From Fistulifera solaris (lineage: Eukaryota > Bacillariophyta > Bacillariophyceae > Naviculales > Stauroneidaceae), in assembly GCA_030295235.1 (NCBI GenBank), contig AP026146.1, positions 372,001 to 436,000 of the forward strand: a stretch of DNA of 64,000 bases, written 5' to 3'. Positions 44,249 to 57,508 of the stretch are shown here, in pieces (positions within the stretch are counted from its first letter, which is position 1; every line of letters starts with the position of its first letter). The position numbers were made by a program, and so were the translations under genes. The notes under the pieces are model-generated. The model worked only from the letters and a program-made list of their open reading frames with translations. It was not told the origin of the DNA and made no database searches.

Positions 44249-47155
44249 ATGATGTTACGGATACGCATCACGCACCTCGTTTTTGTTCTATCCATTGGCA
44301 TTTCCTACGGATTTGTATCACATTCTTCACCGTTTCATCGAAAGACATCGTTATCGGCGAGATATACTCCTCCTCCTCCTCTACCACCACCTCCGCCTCC
44401 TTTACCGGCACTGGAACCTGTAGAAGGATGGATGAAAGAGACGACCAAAACGTTGAACGAACTTCTATCGAACGGTCCACAATTTGCCGATCTATCTCGT
44501 TTGTCGACACAAATAGGCGTCTCTTTGCAAAACCTAATGAGTTCCATCGAACTCAAGGAACAAATCAATGCCTTGCGGTCACAAATAGATTCATTGGATG
44601 CTGCCGTTCTACAAGAAATTGCAACAGTCACCAATCATATCCAGTCACTGGTCGAGCAAGAATACCCTCTTTTGAGTCCCTACGTACGGCAAATACAAAC
44701 GGTCATGCCACTCCAACTGACGAGCGGTATTACGTTCCTAATGGCGTCGATTCTTTCCGTACTATTTGCGGGAAGTCTTTGGGATTATGCGCAACGGGGA
44801 CCGTCGCAACCTTATCCCACCGGTCGATACGACCCCGATACGGCTCGTGCTTATTTTGATCGTCGGCTCCCCCGGGTCTTGGCGCGGGGATTGTCAATCG
44901 TGTTGCAGTCCTTGCAATTCGGTATCGGTGTACTCAGTGATAAAGTGCTGTAAGTCGAGAATGTACTCCGTTGTGTCAGTCGCATGACAGAGTGTTCTCA
45001 CCTTATTACTACGATGTCTTTTTATCTTTTGTCACAGCAACAAGGAAGAAGAAAATTCATATCAACGAGGACGTGAATTGGCAATACTGTTGACCAAATT
45101 AGGACCGACGTTTATCAAAGTGGGTCAATCACTGTCGATTCGCACCGATTTGTTGTCACCCGCCTACATTCGCGGGTTGGAAACGCTGCAGGACCAGGTC
45201 CCTGCGTTTGATACGGCCATTGCCACACGCATCTTGGAACAGGGTGGGGCCGTCCCGTTAGTCAAGTCTTGGCGGAACCACTTTCGTCCAAACCCATTGC
45301 AGCGGCGAGTTTGGGTCAAGTCTATAAAGCCAAATTGAAACCGGACGGAGAAGAAGTGGCGATTAAAGTGCAGCGGCCAGATATTACAGAACAGATTGCC
45401 TTGGATATGTATTTGGTGCGCAATTTTGCGACCATTGCCAAATCATTCTTCAATCTCAACACGGACACGGTAGGAACGGTTGATGCTTGGGGCGTTGGAT
45501 TCGTTGACGAACTGGATTACATGGAGGAAGCGCGCAACGCGGAGTTCTTTTCGAGCAAGATTGCTGAGACACCACTCCGTGACGTGGTATTTGCGCCAAC
45601 CGTGGTCGATTCATTAAGTACGCGTTGTGTTCTGGTATCTGAGTGGGTCGACGGAGAACGGTTGGATCGTAGCACGTCGGAAGATGTCAGCGTACTTTGC
45701 AGCATTGCCATGAACACGTATTTGACGATGCTGTTGGAAATGTCCATTCTGCATTGTGATCCGCATCCCGGGAACCTTTTGCGCGTCAAGAAAGACGGAC
45801 GACTGTGTATTTTAGATTGGGGCATGGTGACTCGATTGGAGCCAGGCTTGCAGCTGACGTTGATTGAGCACATGGCGCATTTGACCAGTTCAGACTATGC
45901 CGAAATTCCACGCGATTTACTGTTGTTAGGTTTCATTCCGGAAAGTAAAGCCGATTTGATTGAAGACAGTGGAGTAGTGGATGTACTTGCCGACATTTAC
46001 GGAGCCTGGTCGGCCGGCGGTGGAGCAGCAGCAATCAATGTCCCAGATGTTATCAATCAACTTCAAGATTTGACTTCCAAGAAGGGCAACTTATTCCAGA
46101 TTCCACCGTATTTTGCCTACATTGCCAAGAGTTTCTCCGTGTTGGAAGGTATTGGGCTTAGCAATGATCCAAAATATTCCATCATCAACGAGTGTTTGCC
46201 GTATGTTTCCAATCGACTAATTACCGACAAGGAGAATATGGGTCCTGCTTTATCAACGTTCATTTTTGGACCCGAGAAATCCAACAAAGATCGGATTGTT
46301 AGCTATAAGCGCGTGAAACAGCTCGTGGAAGGCTTTGGCGAGTTTACTACGTCTAGTTCTGGCGCATTGTTGGGAAAGAACAACTTAACGCGGACTGAGT
46401 TACTGGATGAAACCACAGATCAAATCATGGATCTCTTGTTTTCTGATGAGGAGACACCACTGCAACAAATCCTACTAGAACAAGTTGCCAAGGTGGTTAC
46501 TTCTAGTGGTCGCTATATTCTCACGAATGTGCGAGAGCAGTCGGGTATTCTTCCGACGGGACGGACGCTTCTAGGAACTTTGGTGGATCCACTGGGATTC
46601 TGGCGAACGAGTCCACTTGTTCGTATGAACGAACTCGACGAAAAAACAATCAATACAACCAGACAGATTGTTCAACTATTTCAAGAGCAAGCACAAAAGA
46701 CAAACAATCCTGTGTTTGACCTTTCCAATTTGACCCGAGAAGAGACAACAGCGATAGCATCTATGCTGGTCCGAAAGTAAGTTTAATTCGTCTACTGACT
46801 TTGCAGCTCGCTTCATTATTTCTCAAATCTCTGTTGTTTCAGAATATGGAGTCGTCGCACAGGCATTTTACAAACTTCCAACCGATTTGCACGCCAACTA
46901 TTGCTGCTCACCGCGGAGAAGCTCGAATTGGGCGAGCGCGATTCAAGAACAGTACCCAAGCGGTTATCACCGGTGGATACCAACAACAGTGGTGAAGTGA
47001 CCCAGCTACCATTGACTCTTTCATCGACAGCGGTGATAAAGGAAAGCAGCCGTTTACAAAGTGCTCGAGCACTTCTCGACAGCTTGCAGAAGGACTCCAC
47101 ATCTGACCTTTCACCTATTCCTGCTTCGAACCAACCCAGCACGACACAACGGTAG
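44249..47155 (+). CDS. plastid-targeted ABC1-type atypical kinase (ABC1K/UbiB family)
   Basis: 917 residues after correction. It starts with a signal peptide ([14 protein letters not shown]) then [17 protein letters not shown], a diatom plastid presequence. A Pro-rich stretch, a coiled segment and a hydrophobic helix ([19 protein letters not shown]) precede the kinase. ABC1 marks are [18 protein letters not shown] (KxGQ), [15 protein letters not shown] (Ala-rich loop with AAAS), [17 protein letters not shown] and CILDWGMV. Introns are 44950-45037 and 46777-46842. G4 at 45246-45249 is one base short; correction gives [10 protein letters not shown] before the AAAS loop. Plant ABC1Ks sit in plastoglobules and govern prenylquinone metabolism; the same site here is inferred. 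The last exon codes a helical tail after [11 protein letters not shown]. Confidence 0.87.
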
Positions 47156-47301
47156 AACCCAAAGCAGATTAAGATGACGACGAAGAACTAGTTTTATAGC
47201 TAACACGCGTAGCAAGCCTATTGTCTCAACAAAGACCCATAGAAGGAGTAGATGCCTATTTGTTCTGAAAAGACTCACCAACTCTTTGATTCAGAAAGTT
47301 C

Positions 47302-47865
47302 TTAATTCTCGTCCCCCATAATCATCTTGGCACAAGACAAAACACCCAAGAATGTATTGACAACAATCCCATGCCACATGTACTTGGCCAATTTCGAACT
47401 GTATCGTTGACTGGGATCACCTTCTCCAGCGGCATAGCCATTACTGAATGCCACTCGACCCGCACAAAAGAGCGTGGTCGCTAGAGCCGTCGAGAGGGGG
47501 AAATTCCAAGCCGCCACCAGAGACGAAAGGATGACTTGCGGGAAGGTTTCGAAAATTTGTTGATGCGCGCGTTGCACGCAATTGAAGGCTCGGGCGTGTT
47601 TCGAAGTTCCCTGTGCGTACAAGTTGGGCAACCCGTAGCGTTCGGCAACTTCGATTTCCCCATCTTTTTCGGCGAGTTCTTTGTATTTACGACGCGCTGC
47701 TCCGACTTTCATGCCAAACGTTAAAACCCAAAAGCCCATCCCAATCAAGATGGTCGGCGTGACGGCGTAATATTGCAAGTTACCTTTTCCTTTGGGGGCC
47801 AACTTGGATTCCATGTAGGATAATCCACAAGCGGCGACTCCGCATTGAGCAAGAAGGGATGCCAT
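47302..47865 (-). CDS. MGST3: MAPEG-family protein, microsomal glutathione S-transferase 3-like
   Basis: An intact single-exon frame of 187 residues with four membrane helices: an N-terminal segment, TPTILIGMGFWVLTFGM, ILSSLVAAWNFPLSTAL and WHGIVVNTFLGVLSC. The MAPEG signature FNCVQRAHQQIFETFPQVIL and the later AGRVAFSNGYAAGEGDPSQRY match MGST3/LTC4-synthase-like members. These conjugate glutathione or reduce lipid hydroperoxides in the ER or outer mitochondrial membrane. The first helix reads LLAQCGVAACGLSYME. It lies tail to tail with the ABC1K gene, 146 bp apart. No cleavable signal peptide. Confidence 0.9.
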   Translation of the reverse strand: MASLLAQCGVAACGLSYMESKLAPKGKGNLQYYAVTPTILIGMGFWVLTFGMKVGAARRKYKELAEKDGEIEVAERYGLPNLYAQGTSKHARAFNCVQRAHQQIFETFPQVILSSLVAAWNFPLSTALATTLFCAGRVAFSNGYAAGEGDPSQRYSSKLAKYMWHGIVVNTFLGVLSCAKMIMGDEN

Positions 47866-48921
<1,056 letters not shown>

Positions 48922-48926
48922 GTAAT

Positions 48927-50319
48927 ATGAAACGATTCCCTCCCAACTTTTTGTGGGGAACTGCTACCGCGGCCTACCAGATTGAAGGCGCCGCTCACTT
49001 GGACGGTCGCGGTCCCAGCATTTGGGATGCCTTTTCCCAAATCCCCGGCAAAACACACCAAGGCCACACGGGAGACATTGCTTGTGATCATTATCATCGC
49101 TTTCGAGAAGATGTAGCTCTCCTCAAATTCATGGGAGTCAAGTGTTACCGATTTTCGATTTCGTGGCCGCGACTCCTTCCGCAAGGACGCGGTGTCGTGA
49201 ACGAAAAAGGTGTCGAATTCTACAATCAACTCATTGATCTTTTGCTGGAAAACAACATTCAACCATGGGTGACATTGTTTCATTGGGATTTGCCACTCGC
49301 CTTACAGATGGAAATGGATGGTTTACTGAATCCCGCCATCGCCACGTGCTTTGCCGATTACGCGCGTCTTTGCTTTGAGCGGTTTGGCGACCGGGTGAAG
49401 CACTGGATCACTCTCAATGAACCGTGGTGCAGTGCGGTGTTGGGTCATGGCAATGGATACTTTGCACCAGGACGTGTGTCCAACACGGAACCGTACGTGG
49501 CGGCGCATCATCTACTGCGCGCCCACGCGTACATGGTGAATGTGTATCGTCGGGAATTTCAGTCCACGCAAGGCGGAGTGATTGGTATTACTAACAATTG
49601 TGATTGGCATGAGCCCTTTACGGATTCGGAGGAAGACCGTGCGGCCGCTCAGCGTGCTCTCGAGTTTTCGTTGGGTTGGTTTGCCGATCCGATCTACTTT
49701 GGGGATTATCCACAAAGTATGCGCGATCAACTCGGACCCAGATTACCCGAATTCAGCGAAGAAGACCGAGCGTTATTACGGGGATCGTCGGATTTCTTCG
49801 GCCTGAATCATTACAATACCAACATGTCGGCCGCCCGGCCCGACGATCATCCCCCCGATCAGGATGGCGGCATCTTTCAGGATATGTACAATTGCGAAGG
49901 TTATCATGTCGAATTGGTGAGTGATCCTTCGTGGAAACAAACCGACATGGGGTGGAATATTGTGCCCTGGGGGATTCGAAAACTGTTGGAGTGGATCGAC
50001 CGTCGATACAGTCATCCTCCCATTTACATTACCGAAAACGGTTGTGCGATGCCCGGAGAAGACGATCGAGAAGTCGCTTTAAATGATAAAGGTCGTCTCA
50101 AGTTCTTTCAAGGCTACATTGGAGCTTGTCACGAGGCTATTGAAAATGGAGTCGATTTAAGAGGTTACATGTGCTGGAGTATGTTGGATAACTTCGAATG
50201 GGCGCACGGTTATAGCAAGCGTTTCGGATTGACTTGGGTCGATTTTGCCACGGGTGAGCTGTCCCAAGGCGTCCTTTCAATGGTATTCGAATGTTTGCAA
50301 AACTAATAGTTTAGAGTGA
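48927..50319 (+). CDS. GH1 family beta-glucosidase
   Basis: Hydrolyses beta-glucosides (or related glycosides) by the retaining mechanism. The frame starts with RFPPNFLWGTATAAYQIEGA, right at the family's N-terminus, which supports the ATG at 48927. Acid/base Glu165 lies in TLNEPW and nucleophile Glu370 in ITENG. Further family marks are FSISWPRLLP, FHWDLPLAL, GLNHYNTN and SMLDNFEWAHGYSKRFGL. No signal peptide and no intron, so it is probably cytosolic. The CCC at 50263-50265 is one base too long. Corrected, the end reads KASFQWYSNVCKTNSLE with a stop at 50319 (463 residues), whereas the raw frame stops at about 50306. It may act on stored or imported oligosaccharides. Confidence 0.92.
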
Positions 50320-50964
50320 ACCACGCTATGATTTCTTTGTTAGGAACTGACCATACGGAAGTAGAAACGCAACGCAACGAATAAACGATAATGTGAAAAT
50401 GATTTACTCTAGACCCTAGCCTCTAGCCTAAGCAAACGGAATCATCGGGAATCATCATCAGCCCAAGTTTTTTCATTACCACCTTGAGCACGTGCGATCG
50501 TGCGCGCATTCGGTTGCTGTTCTGTAGAACCGAAGAGTAGTACTCCGTGATTCACACGTCAGTCTTTCTCGTTCTTTGGCCAAACGTATTTCGTTTTTTC
50601 ACGCACCTCCTTCCATTTTCGATCAACTTCGGGAAGCAAACAGCGCGGAGTGCCGAACCGAGTGCGAAATACCGGTGTGCCACAAGGAAAGTACAATCTT
50701 TAGTACATATTAGGGGAGAGTAAAAGTTGGGGTTCTCGTTGCAGCGTGCGAGCCGATCCAGTCAGAACGGCAGACCCAAATCGAGCAAGAAACGTTTTCT
50801 GGATGAGCGGCCATTTGTCATAAAATCCGGACAGACTGAGACGAAAGCGTCGTCGGCATTCCTATTCTAACTGCCGGCTTGCACTTCCTTTGGTAGCTGC
50901 AACTTTGATTATTTCATCTCGTGGACTCTACATAATTCAATTTCTCCGCATCCGTTCCTTTAAT
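50320..50964. other. intergenic, upstream of L-aspartate oxidase
   Basis: 645 bp between two plus-strand genes. The tandem-like CTCTAGACCCTAGCCTCTAGCC occurs near 50408. No ORF of note. Confidence 0.45.
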
Positions 50965-52675
50965 ATGATTCGTATCATCAAGCCGTCTACTTCCAAGCTT
51001 CAACGCTCCTCACGCAGCCGTCTCCTCAGTTGCTGGAAATTACGAGCAGCCGCCTTTTCAACCAAAAATGGCGATGAAAGGTTGCTGGTGATTGGTTCTG
51101 GCGTCGCCGGTTCCGCAGCCGCCCTGATTGCGGCAGAAAACTACAAACTACCGGTCAGCATGTTGTATGCGGGCGCTTTACCAACAGATTGTAATTCGTA
51201 TTGGGCACAGGGGGTATTATTTACGAAGGAAAAGAGGGTGACGACTCTCCCGATCTGTTGGCGGCCGATATTCATCGCGCCGGGGCCGGCTTGTGCCGTG
51301 ACCCGGCCGTGCAGTTGGTCGCTCGTCGCGGGCCGGAACGAGTCCGTGAACTCTTGTTGAAGGGACATCCTTTGCTCAAGTTCCTTTTGATCGGAACGCC
51401 GAAACAGGTGCCTTGAGTTTGTGTTTGGAAGCGAGTCATTCGGCGCCTCGCATTTTGCATCAAGCCGATCATACCGGCCGAACCATTACGCAGCATTTAG
51501 CGCAAGCTGTCGCACAGCATCCGCTCATTCAGCAGCATTCGCACACGGTGGTGACCGATCTCATTGTCGAAGATAATATTTGTTTGGGTGTCAACACATT
51601 GGACCGCAGCACGGGTGTTACGCAGCAAATGTTTGGAATTCATGGCACTGTTTTGTGCGCGGGTGGTTTGGGCGGCATTTATCAGCACTCGACGAACCCT
51701 CCGGGTTTCAACGCTTTAGGTAGCAGCGTTGCTCTGGCGAAACGTGCCGGAGCCATTACCCAGGACTTGGAATTCGTCCAATTTCATCCCACTGCTTTGT
51801 ACATTCCCAATGAAGCACGTTTCTTGCTAACGGAGGCTCTCCGCGGTGAGGGTGCTATCTTGCGCAATTCATCTGGATATGCCTTTGCCAAGGACTATCA
51901 TCCCGATGGAGAGTTAGCTCCGCGCGATGTTGTAGCGCGTGCTGTTTTTGAAGAATCCCAGCGCGGCACTGTTTATCTCGACATTACTCATCGTGATGCG
52001 ACCTGGTTGCATCAACGATTCCCTTCGATTCAACAGCATTTGCAGCAGCATGGCCTGGATTTGGCCAAGCATCAATTGCCCATTACTCCTGCAGCACATT
52101 ATACTTGTGGCGGAGTCGCTACGGATTTGCAAGGTCGCACCAATGTCTTGAACTTGTACGCCGCGGGCGAAGCGGCGTGTACTGGATTGCATGGTGGTAA
52201 CCGTCTCGCCAGTACTTCGCTTTTGGAAGGTCTGGTCTTTGGTGCTGCCGTTGCGGATCATGTCGGCTCGGAAGAAGCGAAAGCCGTCGCAGCTTCAGCC
52301 GCAGCGAATGTATCCAATTACAAGGTCCCGAACATGGCTTGGCCGTTGGAACCCAACCACATTCAAAACGCCGGTGTCGCTGCGTTGGAGTTGTTGCAAC
52401 GCGTTCGCAGTACGATGTGGGATCACGTTGGTGTTGCACGCACTCCTGCAGGTCTCGAACGCGCTTTGGAAGAATTGAACGACGTTACTGACGAAATTGG
52501 AACGTTGCATTCCATGGGACCGACATTGGAGACGGCAGCTGTTCGCGACGCGGCATGTGCCGGCGCTGCCGTAGCTCAAGCAGCGTTGCAGAATCGTAAC
52601 TCTGTTGGTGCCCATTTCATCACCGTGGACGCTGAGAGCGACACGGACGACGATGTTATGGTCGCTTCGGATTAA
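50965..52675 (+). CDS. NADB: L-aspartate oxidase
   Basis: FAD enzyme oxidising L-aspartate to iminoaspartate, the first step of NAD synthesis from aspartate. FAD-binding ERLLVIGSGVAGSAAALIA follows an Arg/Ser-rich presequence (RIIKPSTSKLQRSSRSRLL, then AAAFSTK) that looks organellar, more mitochondrial than the signal-peptide type used for the plastid. Then NSYWAQGG, LEFVQFHPTALYIP, LLTEALRGEGAIL, PAAHYTCGGVATD and the NadB signature HGGNRLASTSLLEGLVFG. Two breaks each lack a base: G5 at 51210-51214 (restores YWAQGGIIYEGK) and one near 51379-51386 (restores VPFDRNAETGALSL). Corrected length is 570 residues. Quinolinate synthase, the partner, is not in the window. Confidence 0.92.
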
Positions 52676-52840
52676 TACTTATCAAGACACGATGTCTTTT
52701 TTTACAAACTAACCAAGAAACACAATATATTATAAAAGAGACGCGTTAATTGTATGCATAGAATAATAATTTTGGATTGATGATTATGATTGATGAAGGA
52801 ATAAACTATTGCACTCATTCGTTTTGAAAGATGATGGTGT

Positions 52841-54614
52841 TTATCGGGCTCTTGACCGGAGCTGATCTCGAAGAGCCTGTCCGCTCGCAGCTTGGTCTTT
52901 TGGTTTGCACCCCAAGTAGACCAGCGTCATAATATTTAGACAAAAGAATATGTACACGAACACATTCTTTTGCCAAAAGAAAGAGAAGAATTTTAAATTT
53001 TGTGCTTGCACACCGAAGATCTGGCGAATGTCTGCGAAGGCAGCGTAATCTGCAAACGCCTCTTGACAGAACTGGACCACCGGGAGCGAGCATAAAAGCA
53101 CCAGCGCGGTATTGAACATGAAGGACGACATGTAGGTCTTTCCAGGAATCATGGGATGAATGTGAAAGAAGAAGAACCGAAGCCCAAACTTGAAGCAACC
53201 TTTTACAGCACAGAGTAACAAATAGCTTGTAAACAAAGCCACTGCTAAGACTCCGAACAACGGGAACCAACTGTCAAATGACTTGAAGAAATTGTTGAGA
53301 AAAGGCGCTAGTGGAGGCGAGGGGAAAACATACACAATTATGTGCAGGAACCAGAATAGACTAATAATCACGGAAAAGCAGCCAAGCATCAAGTACAAAT
53401 ACGGCATCAAAGGATTGTATTTGTCTTGATCCGTAGTGACTGCTTTGAAGGCATCAACATCTTGTTCGAGTAGATAAACGGCTTGTTTGAAACCAAGCAC
53501 TGCCTGTCGTTCATCGCGTGCTGCTTTGCGTTTCTCAGCATCAAATGAAAAAGTCGAGAAAGCTCCTGCTAAACCAGCCTGTGCCTTTTCTTCACGCTCC
53601 ACTTTGATCATTTCACCGACGTCGACCAATTCGTTGACTCGTTCGCGTAGATTGATTTGGATTTCCGCATATTCAACAGGATCCAAGTGTCGAGGCCGAT
53701 TGGTATAGGCCAGGATCAAATCGAACGGCAGGGCCACGAGACCGATTCCTCCAAAAAGAGCAAACAGAAACCATCCCACCCAGGCCATTAAATTTCCAAA
53801 AAACGTAGCGGCGCTGACTTCCAATGTTAATTCAGCGGCTCCGTTGTCTACTACAGTCTTCAACCATTCCTCGTCCAGCGGGTTCATGTTGATTAAATCA
53901 TGAACGTGGAACGTCTTATTCTGGTTTGGATTGTACTCGAACGTATACGAATTGGTTTCTGTAATGATCCCAATACCTTCTTTCAAGGTTCCGAGACCTT
54001 GATAATCCTGAATGGGTATATTGGTCTCTCCAAAAGCAGCGTACGAGCCCGCAAAGAACACTCCAACAATCGCCAATACAAAGAGCTCGTAACAAGCTGC
54101 TTGTCCTATTCGTGACTTCTTCACTGGATTAGGAGCATATGCAGTTCCTGCCATGAGCATCCCATCATCAGCTTCGTAGTAAAATGTCATGAAAGGGATG
54201 AAACTGAACACCCAAATTGGGATCAATATGAACATGGTGTTCCACATGCCTTCTACGTTCAAGCCGCCACAAAACTTGTCATCGTATCCAGCGCATCCTG
54301 TCCGAAAAGGAAGAAAATGAGCCTATAGGTCAGGTATATATATCTCGCAACACAATGCCCCCCCCTGTCACATCATTCTCTCTCGCTCTCTCATAAAAAC
54401 AAAACGTACCGGCATAACCATCCTTATTGGCCGTATCGAGAGGCAACATGAGCACTGTCGCTCCCGATAGTGCAAACCCTAAAATCACGATCGCTTTCGG
54501 CAAATATGCTTCATTGCTGTCATCCGGATGCTGATAATAAACAATAAAGTACGCTGAGCCGATGAGAAGGATGACAAAGGCCACGATAATCGATATCACC
54601 AGAAAGGGGTTCAT
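52841..54614 (-). CDS. LMBR1/LMBD-like multispanning membrane protein
   Basis: 553 residues with about nine membrane helices and intact frames. Exon 1 runs 54614-54410, the intron is 54298-54409, and exon 2 runs from 54297. It begins [20 protein letters not shown] and continues [20 protein letters not shown], a highly conserved part of the family, then [19 protein letters not shown] long central loop is charged and coiled ([29 protein letters not shown]). The end has [18 protein letters not shown] proteins export cobalamin from lysosomes or act as lipocalin and receptor partners; which applies is unknown. No signal peptide beyond the first helix. Confidence 0.82.
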
Positions 54615-55500
54615 GGTCAACTTTTTGATGAAATAATAATAATAATAAGGATGACCGTTTCGGGAGAACACGAAAACTGCAAAATGTCTCCAGGGCCCGT
54701 CTGTCTGCCCTACGCTACGCCGCTCCGTGATAACTCTGTCACTTAGTGGCTTAGTGGTCGTGTCCTAGACTACTGGTAACTGGTAATAAGTTTGCAAGCT
54801 TGCGCACATTGTCGACAAGAAATCAAGAAGTGCCTTTCAGATGCTGCTGATGATGATTGTATCAGGTTATTGTGATGAAACACTAACCAAGTTAGCAGAG
54901 CAGTACTAACGGAGTTCAGCTGCGATCATGATTCATGACTGGATTGCAGTCGTGGAAAACTTTATACAACATTTTGGGTCTATAGTACCTGGTACATAGG
55001 GACTATAATTCTCCGCAACCATCGTCAACTAGCAATTCAAAAAGTTCCTTGCAATTGCTGCAGAAAATATGAGAGCGTGAAAGCAATATATATTTTATTG
55101 GACATGCGGAACGAACGTAAAGGCAATAACATGCAAGCATGCAAGCTCGGAAAAATTATGTTTCATGACTAAAACGCAGTCGTGGAAGCAGCATCCCGTC
55201 TCCACCTGGACCATACCTTTTACACACTTCGTAACAGAACGGTACAACAGCTTTTCCGGCTAGAAAAAATGGAGACGTGCCGTGTTATTGCTGCGTAATT
55301 GCTTAGCAAAAATAAAAAACTGGATATGTCACGATAAGAATAGAATACAATTTATAGCTCATCTTTGGATGATGGATGCAAGGATCGGGTAGTTGAAGCT
55401 GAGATGCAGTGTTTCGTAATTGGAAATGTTATCCTATTTTTATGACCCCTGGTGACCTCATTTACATTTTACAACTATGTACTTTGGAACTTTGCGGTAC
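54615..55500. other. intergenic, nothing coding recognised
   Basis: 886 bp upstream of the LMBD-like gene and downstream of the secreted-protein gene. Contains one exact GTACCTGGTAC at 54985-54995 and two similar CATGATTCATGACT / TTTCATGACTAAAACGCAGTCGTGG blocks (near 54927 and 55162) around the shared word GCAGTCGTGGAA. Confidence 0.5.
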
Positions 55501-57508
55501 TTATGAGCCCCAATAATTCAAATACTCTTGTTCCATCAAGTCGCGAAACCGGTCATCACCCCCTTTATGTAGCTTGTTCATTGGTCTGCTGTCTCTTTGA
55601 GATGATCGTTGTCGTTTGTTACGGCCTCGGCGTGGTGTACTTCCGGATACGGTACCTTTGGATTGGCCTTTGCCCTTTCCGCTGTTACCAGTGTCGTTCG
55701 ATCTGTCATTTCCTTTACCTTTACCCGAAGATGCTTTGGTTGAAGTTCCTTTACTGAGTGATGCCTTGGAGGATGCTTTATTAGTCGACGATGTCTTTGT
55801 CGAGGAGCCTTTGCCCGACGATGCTTTGGTAGACGGTTCTTTCCCGGATGACGCTTTAGTGGAAGCACCCTTGCCCAAAGATGCCTTGGTTGAAGCGGCT
55901 TTGCTAGATGCTGTTTTAGAAGGCGCACCCTTTCCCTTGCCGCCTGATTTGGACGACTCAGTCGTTGTGCCTTTGCCCTTTCCACCACCAGATTTACTTG
56001 CATAGTCGGGTTCGATGCATTCTGGATAGTCGTCGTCGTCGTTGTAGTCATCGTCCTCCTGATCGTCATCAGCATTATCGTCGTCGTCGTAGTCATCGTC
56101 ATCCGAATCATCTACGATATCACCGCTGGCATTTTCATCCACATCACCGGAAATAGGTTCAAAAGGACTCGGGCGTTTGGATGTCTTAGAAGTACCACCA
56201 GAGTTCTTGTTTTGATAGTCCACGCGTCCAATCCCGAGAAGTCGTTCTGAGTGATGTCTTCCGATCCGGGACATGGCACCGTAGCTACCATCCTTTTGTT
56301 TCTGTTCAATTCCTTTTCCTTTGCCACTAACTCCACGCCCTGAATCGGTCCTGCCTTCTTCATAAGAGTCGTTCTCATTTGATTGTGCTCTAGATCCGTT
56401 GCCTTTGCCGTTTCTGTCCCCATTTGATTTAGTAGATGATCCCTTCCCTTTACCATGCGTGTCCTCACTCGTTCCTGAAGGCGATCCTCGTCTTTTCCCT
56501 GAATCGATGGAAAGCTTAGAACGTCCTTTGTTCCGATCGGAGTGTTCCTTTCTCTTTTTCTCGTAGTTGCTCTTGCCTTTCACAACTTTGCTCTTCCCTT
56601 TGCCTCTTCGTTTACCAGATGGACAAATAATAATACTGGGACGTGCTGTTGTCGATGGCTGTAGAACGGGAACGGAAGACGGCTCGTCCGATGTCACGGG
56701 AGAATCGGTAGTTCCAGGCGATACAGGGGCTTCTGTGACAATAGACGGGGACGCAGTTGGAGCATTCTCAATAACTGGCGCTCGCGTCGTCTGGGAAGCC
56801 GAAGGGGAGGACGAGGGTTCTGCAGCTATAGGACACACTTCTTCAGGTGGGTTTCCGAGATCCGTCTGAAATGGAATGGGTGAGTTGAGTGCAGTGGAGT
56901 GGGGCCGAAATGTCGTTTCACCAACTTACAAAGATGATCCAGCCAGCCTGCTGTCCGACACGGAGGAGAGGAAAGACACCGCAATCATTGTTGTAAAGAA
57001 TGGCAAACGTGTTGACGATCGCCTGATTCAGTGCATTTACTCCAATAAACACTAGCTGGATACCTCGTGGGAGTGAAGCAGGGTCCAATAACTCCGGTTC
57101 TGTCGCGATGATTGACGTGTACGTGAACGTTGATCCTGATAGGAAAAGCCCAGTATTAACAGTTTGCGCAATAACATCCAAGTTTTGATCGAGCTCAAAA
57201 ATCGAAACCTGTCCCACGGCAACTGGGAGTAAATCAGCATCTTCTTGGTTTTGTTCTCCTCGAAGTTCAGTTAAACAAGTCGTATCCGTAATACCGGCCC
57301 CTCCGACGGATTGATCATCGCAAGTTAATGCAAAATCGAATGTGAATTCATAAACTGAAGGCTGGCAGGCACACACATCGACGCCGATCTGTTGCGCACG
57401 TGTGGATTGAACAAGGAGAAACAGGCATGCCAACGAGGTGACCACGCTCTTCGAAACGCCTATGATCGACCTTCTTCGTCGTGATTTGTAGATTGATGGG
57501 GTGGACAT
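55501..57508 (-). CDS. secreted Lys/Ser/Gly-rich acidic protein, wall-type
   Basis: 647 residues, frames intact, intron 56866-56928. Residues 1-40 form a signal peptide after a basic n-region (KSVVTSLACLFLLVQSTRAQ). A 150-residue ordered domain follows (VDVCACQPSVYEFTFDFALT, IFELDQNLDVIAQTVN), with Cys in CACQ, TC and DCGVF. After a Pro/Thr/Ser stretch the rest is repeats: KGKGKS, KGKGSSTKSNGDRNGKG, an Asp/Tyr block (DDSDDDDYDDDDNADDDQED) and STKASSGKGSSTKTSS-type units. Regular Lys spacing with Ser/Gly plus an acidic block recalls diatom biosilica and wall-associated proteins (silaffins, cingulins). That assignment is by composition only. The ATG at 57528 is an alternative start. Confidence 0.65.
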
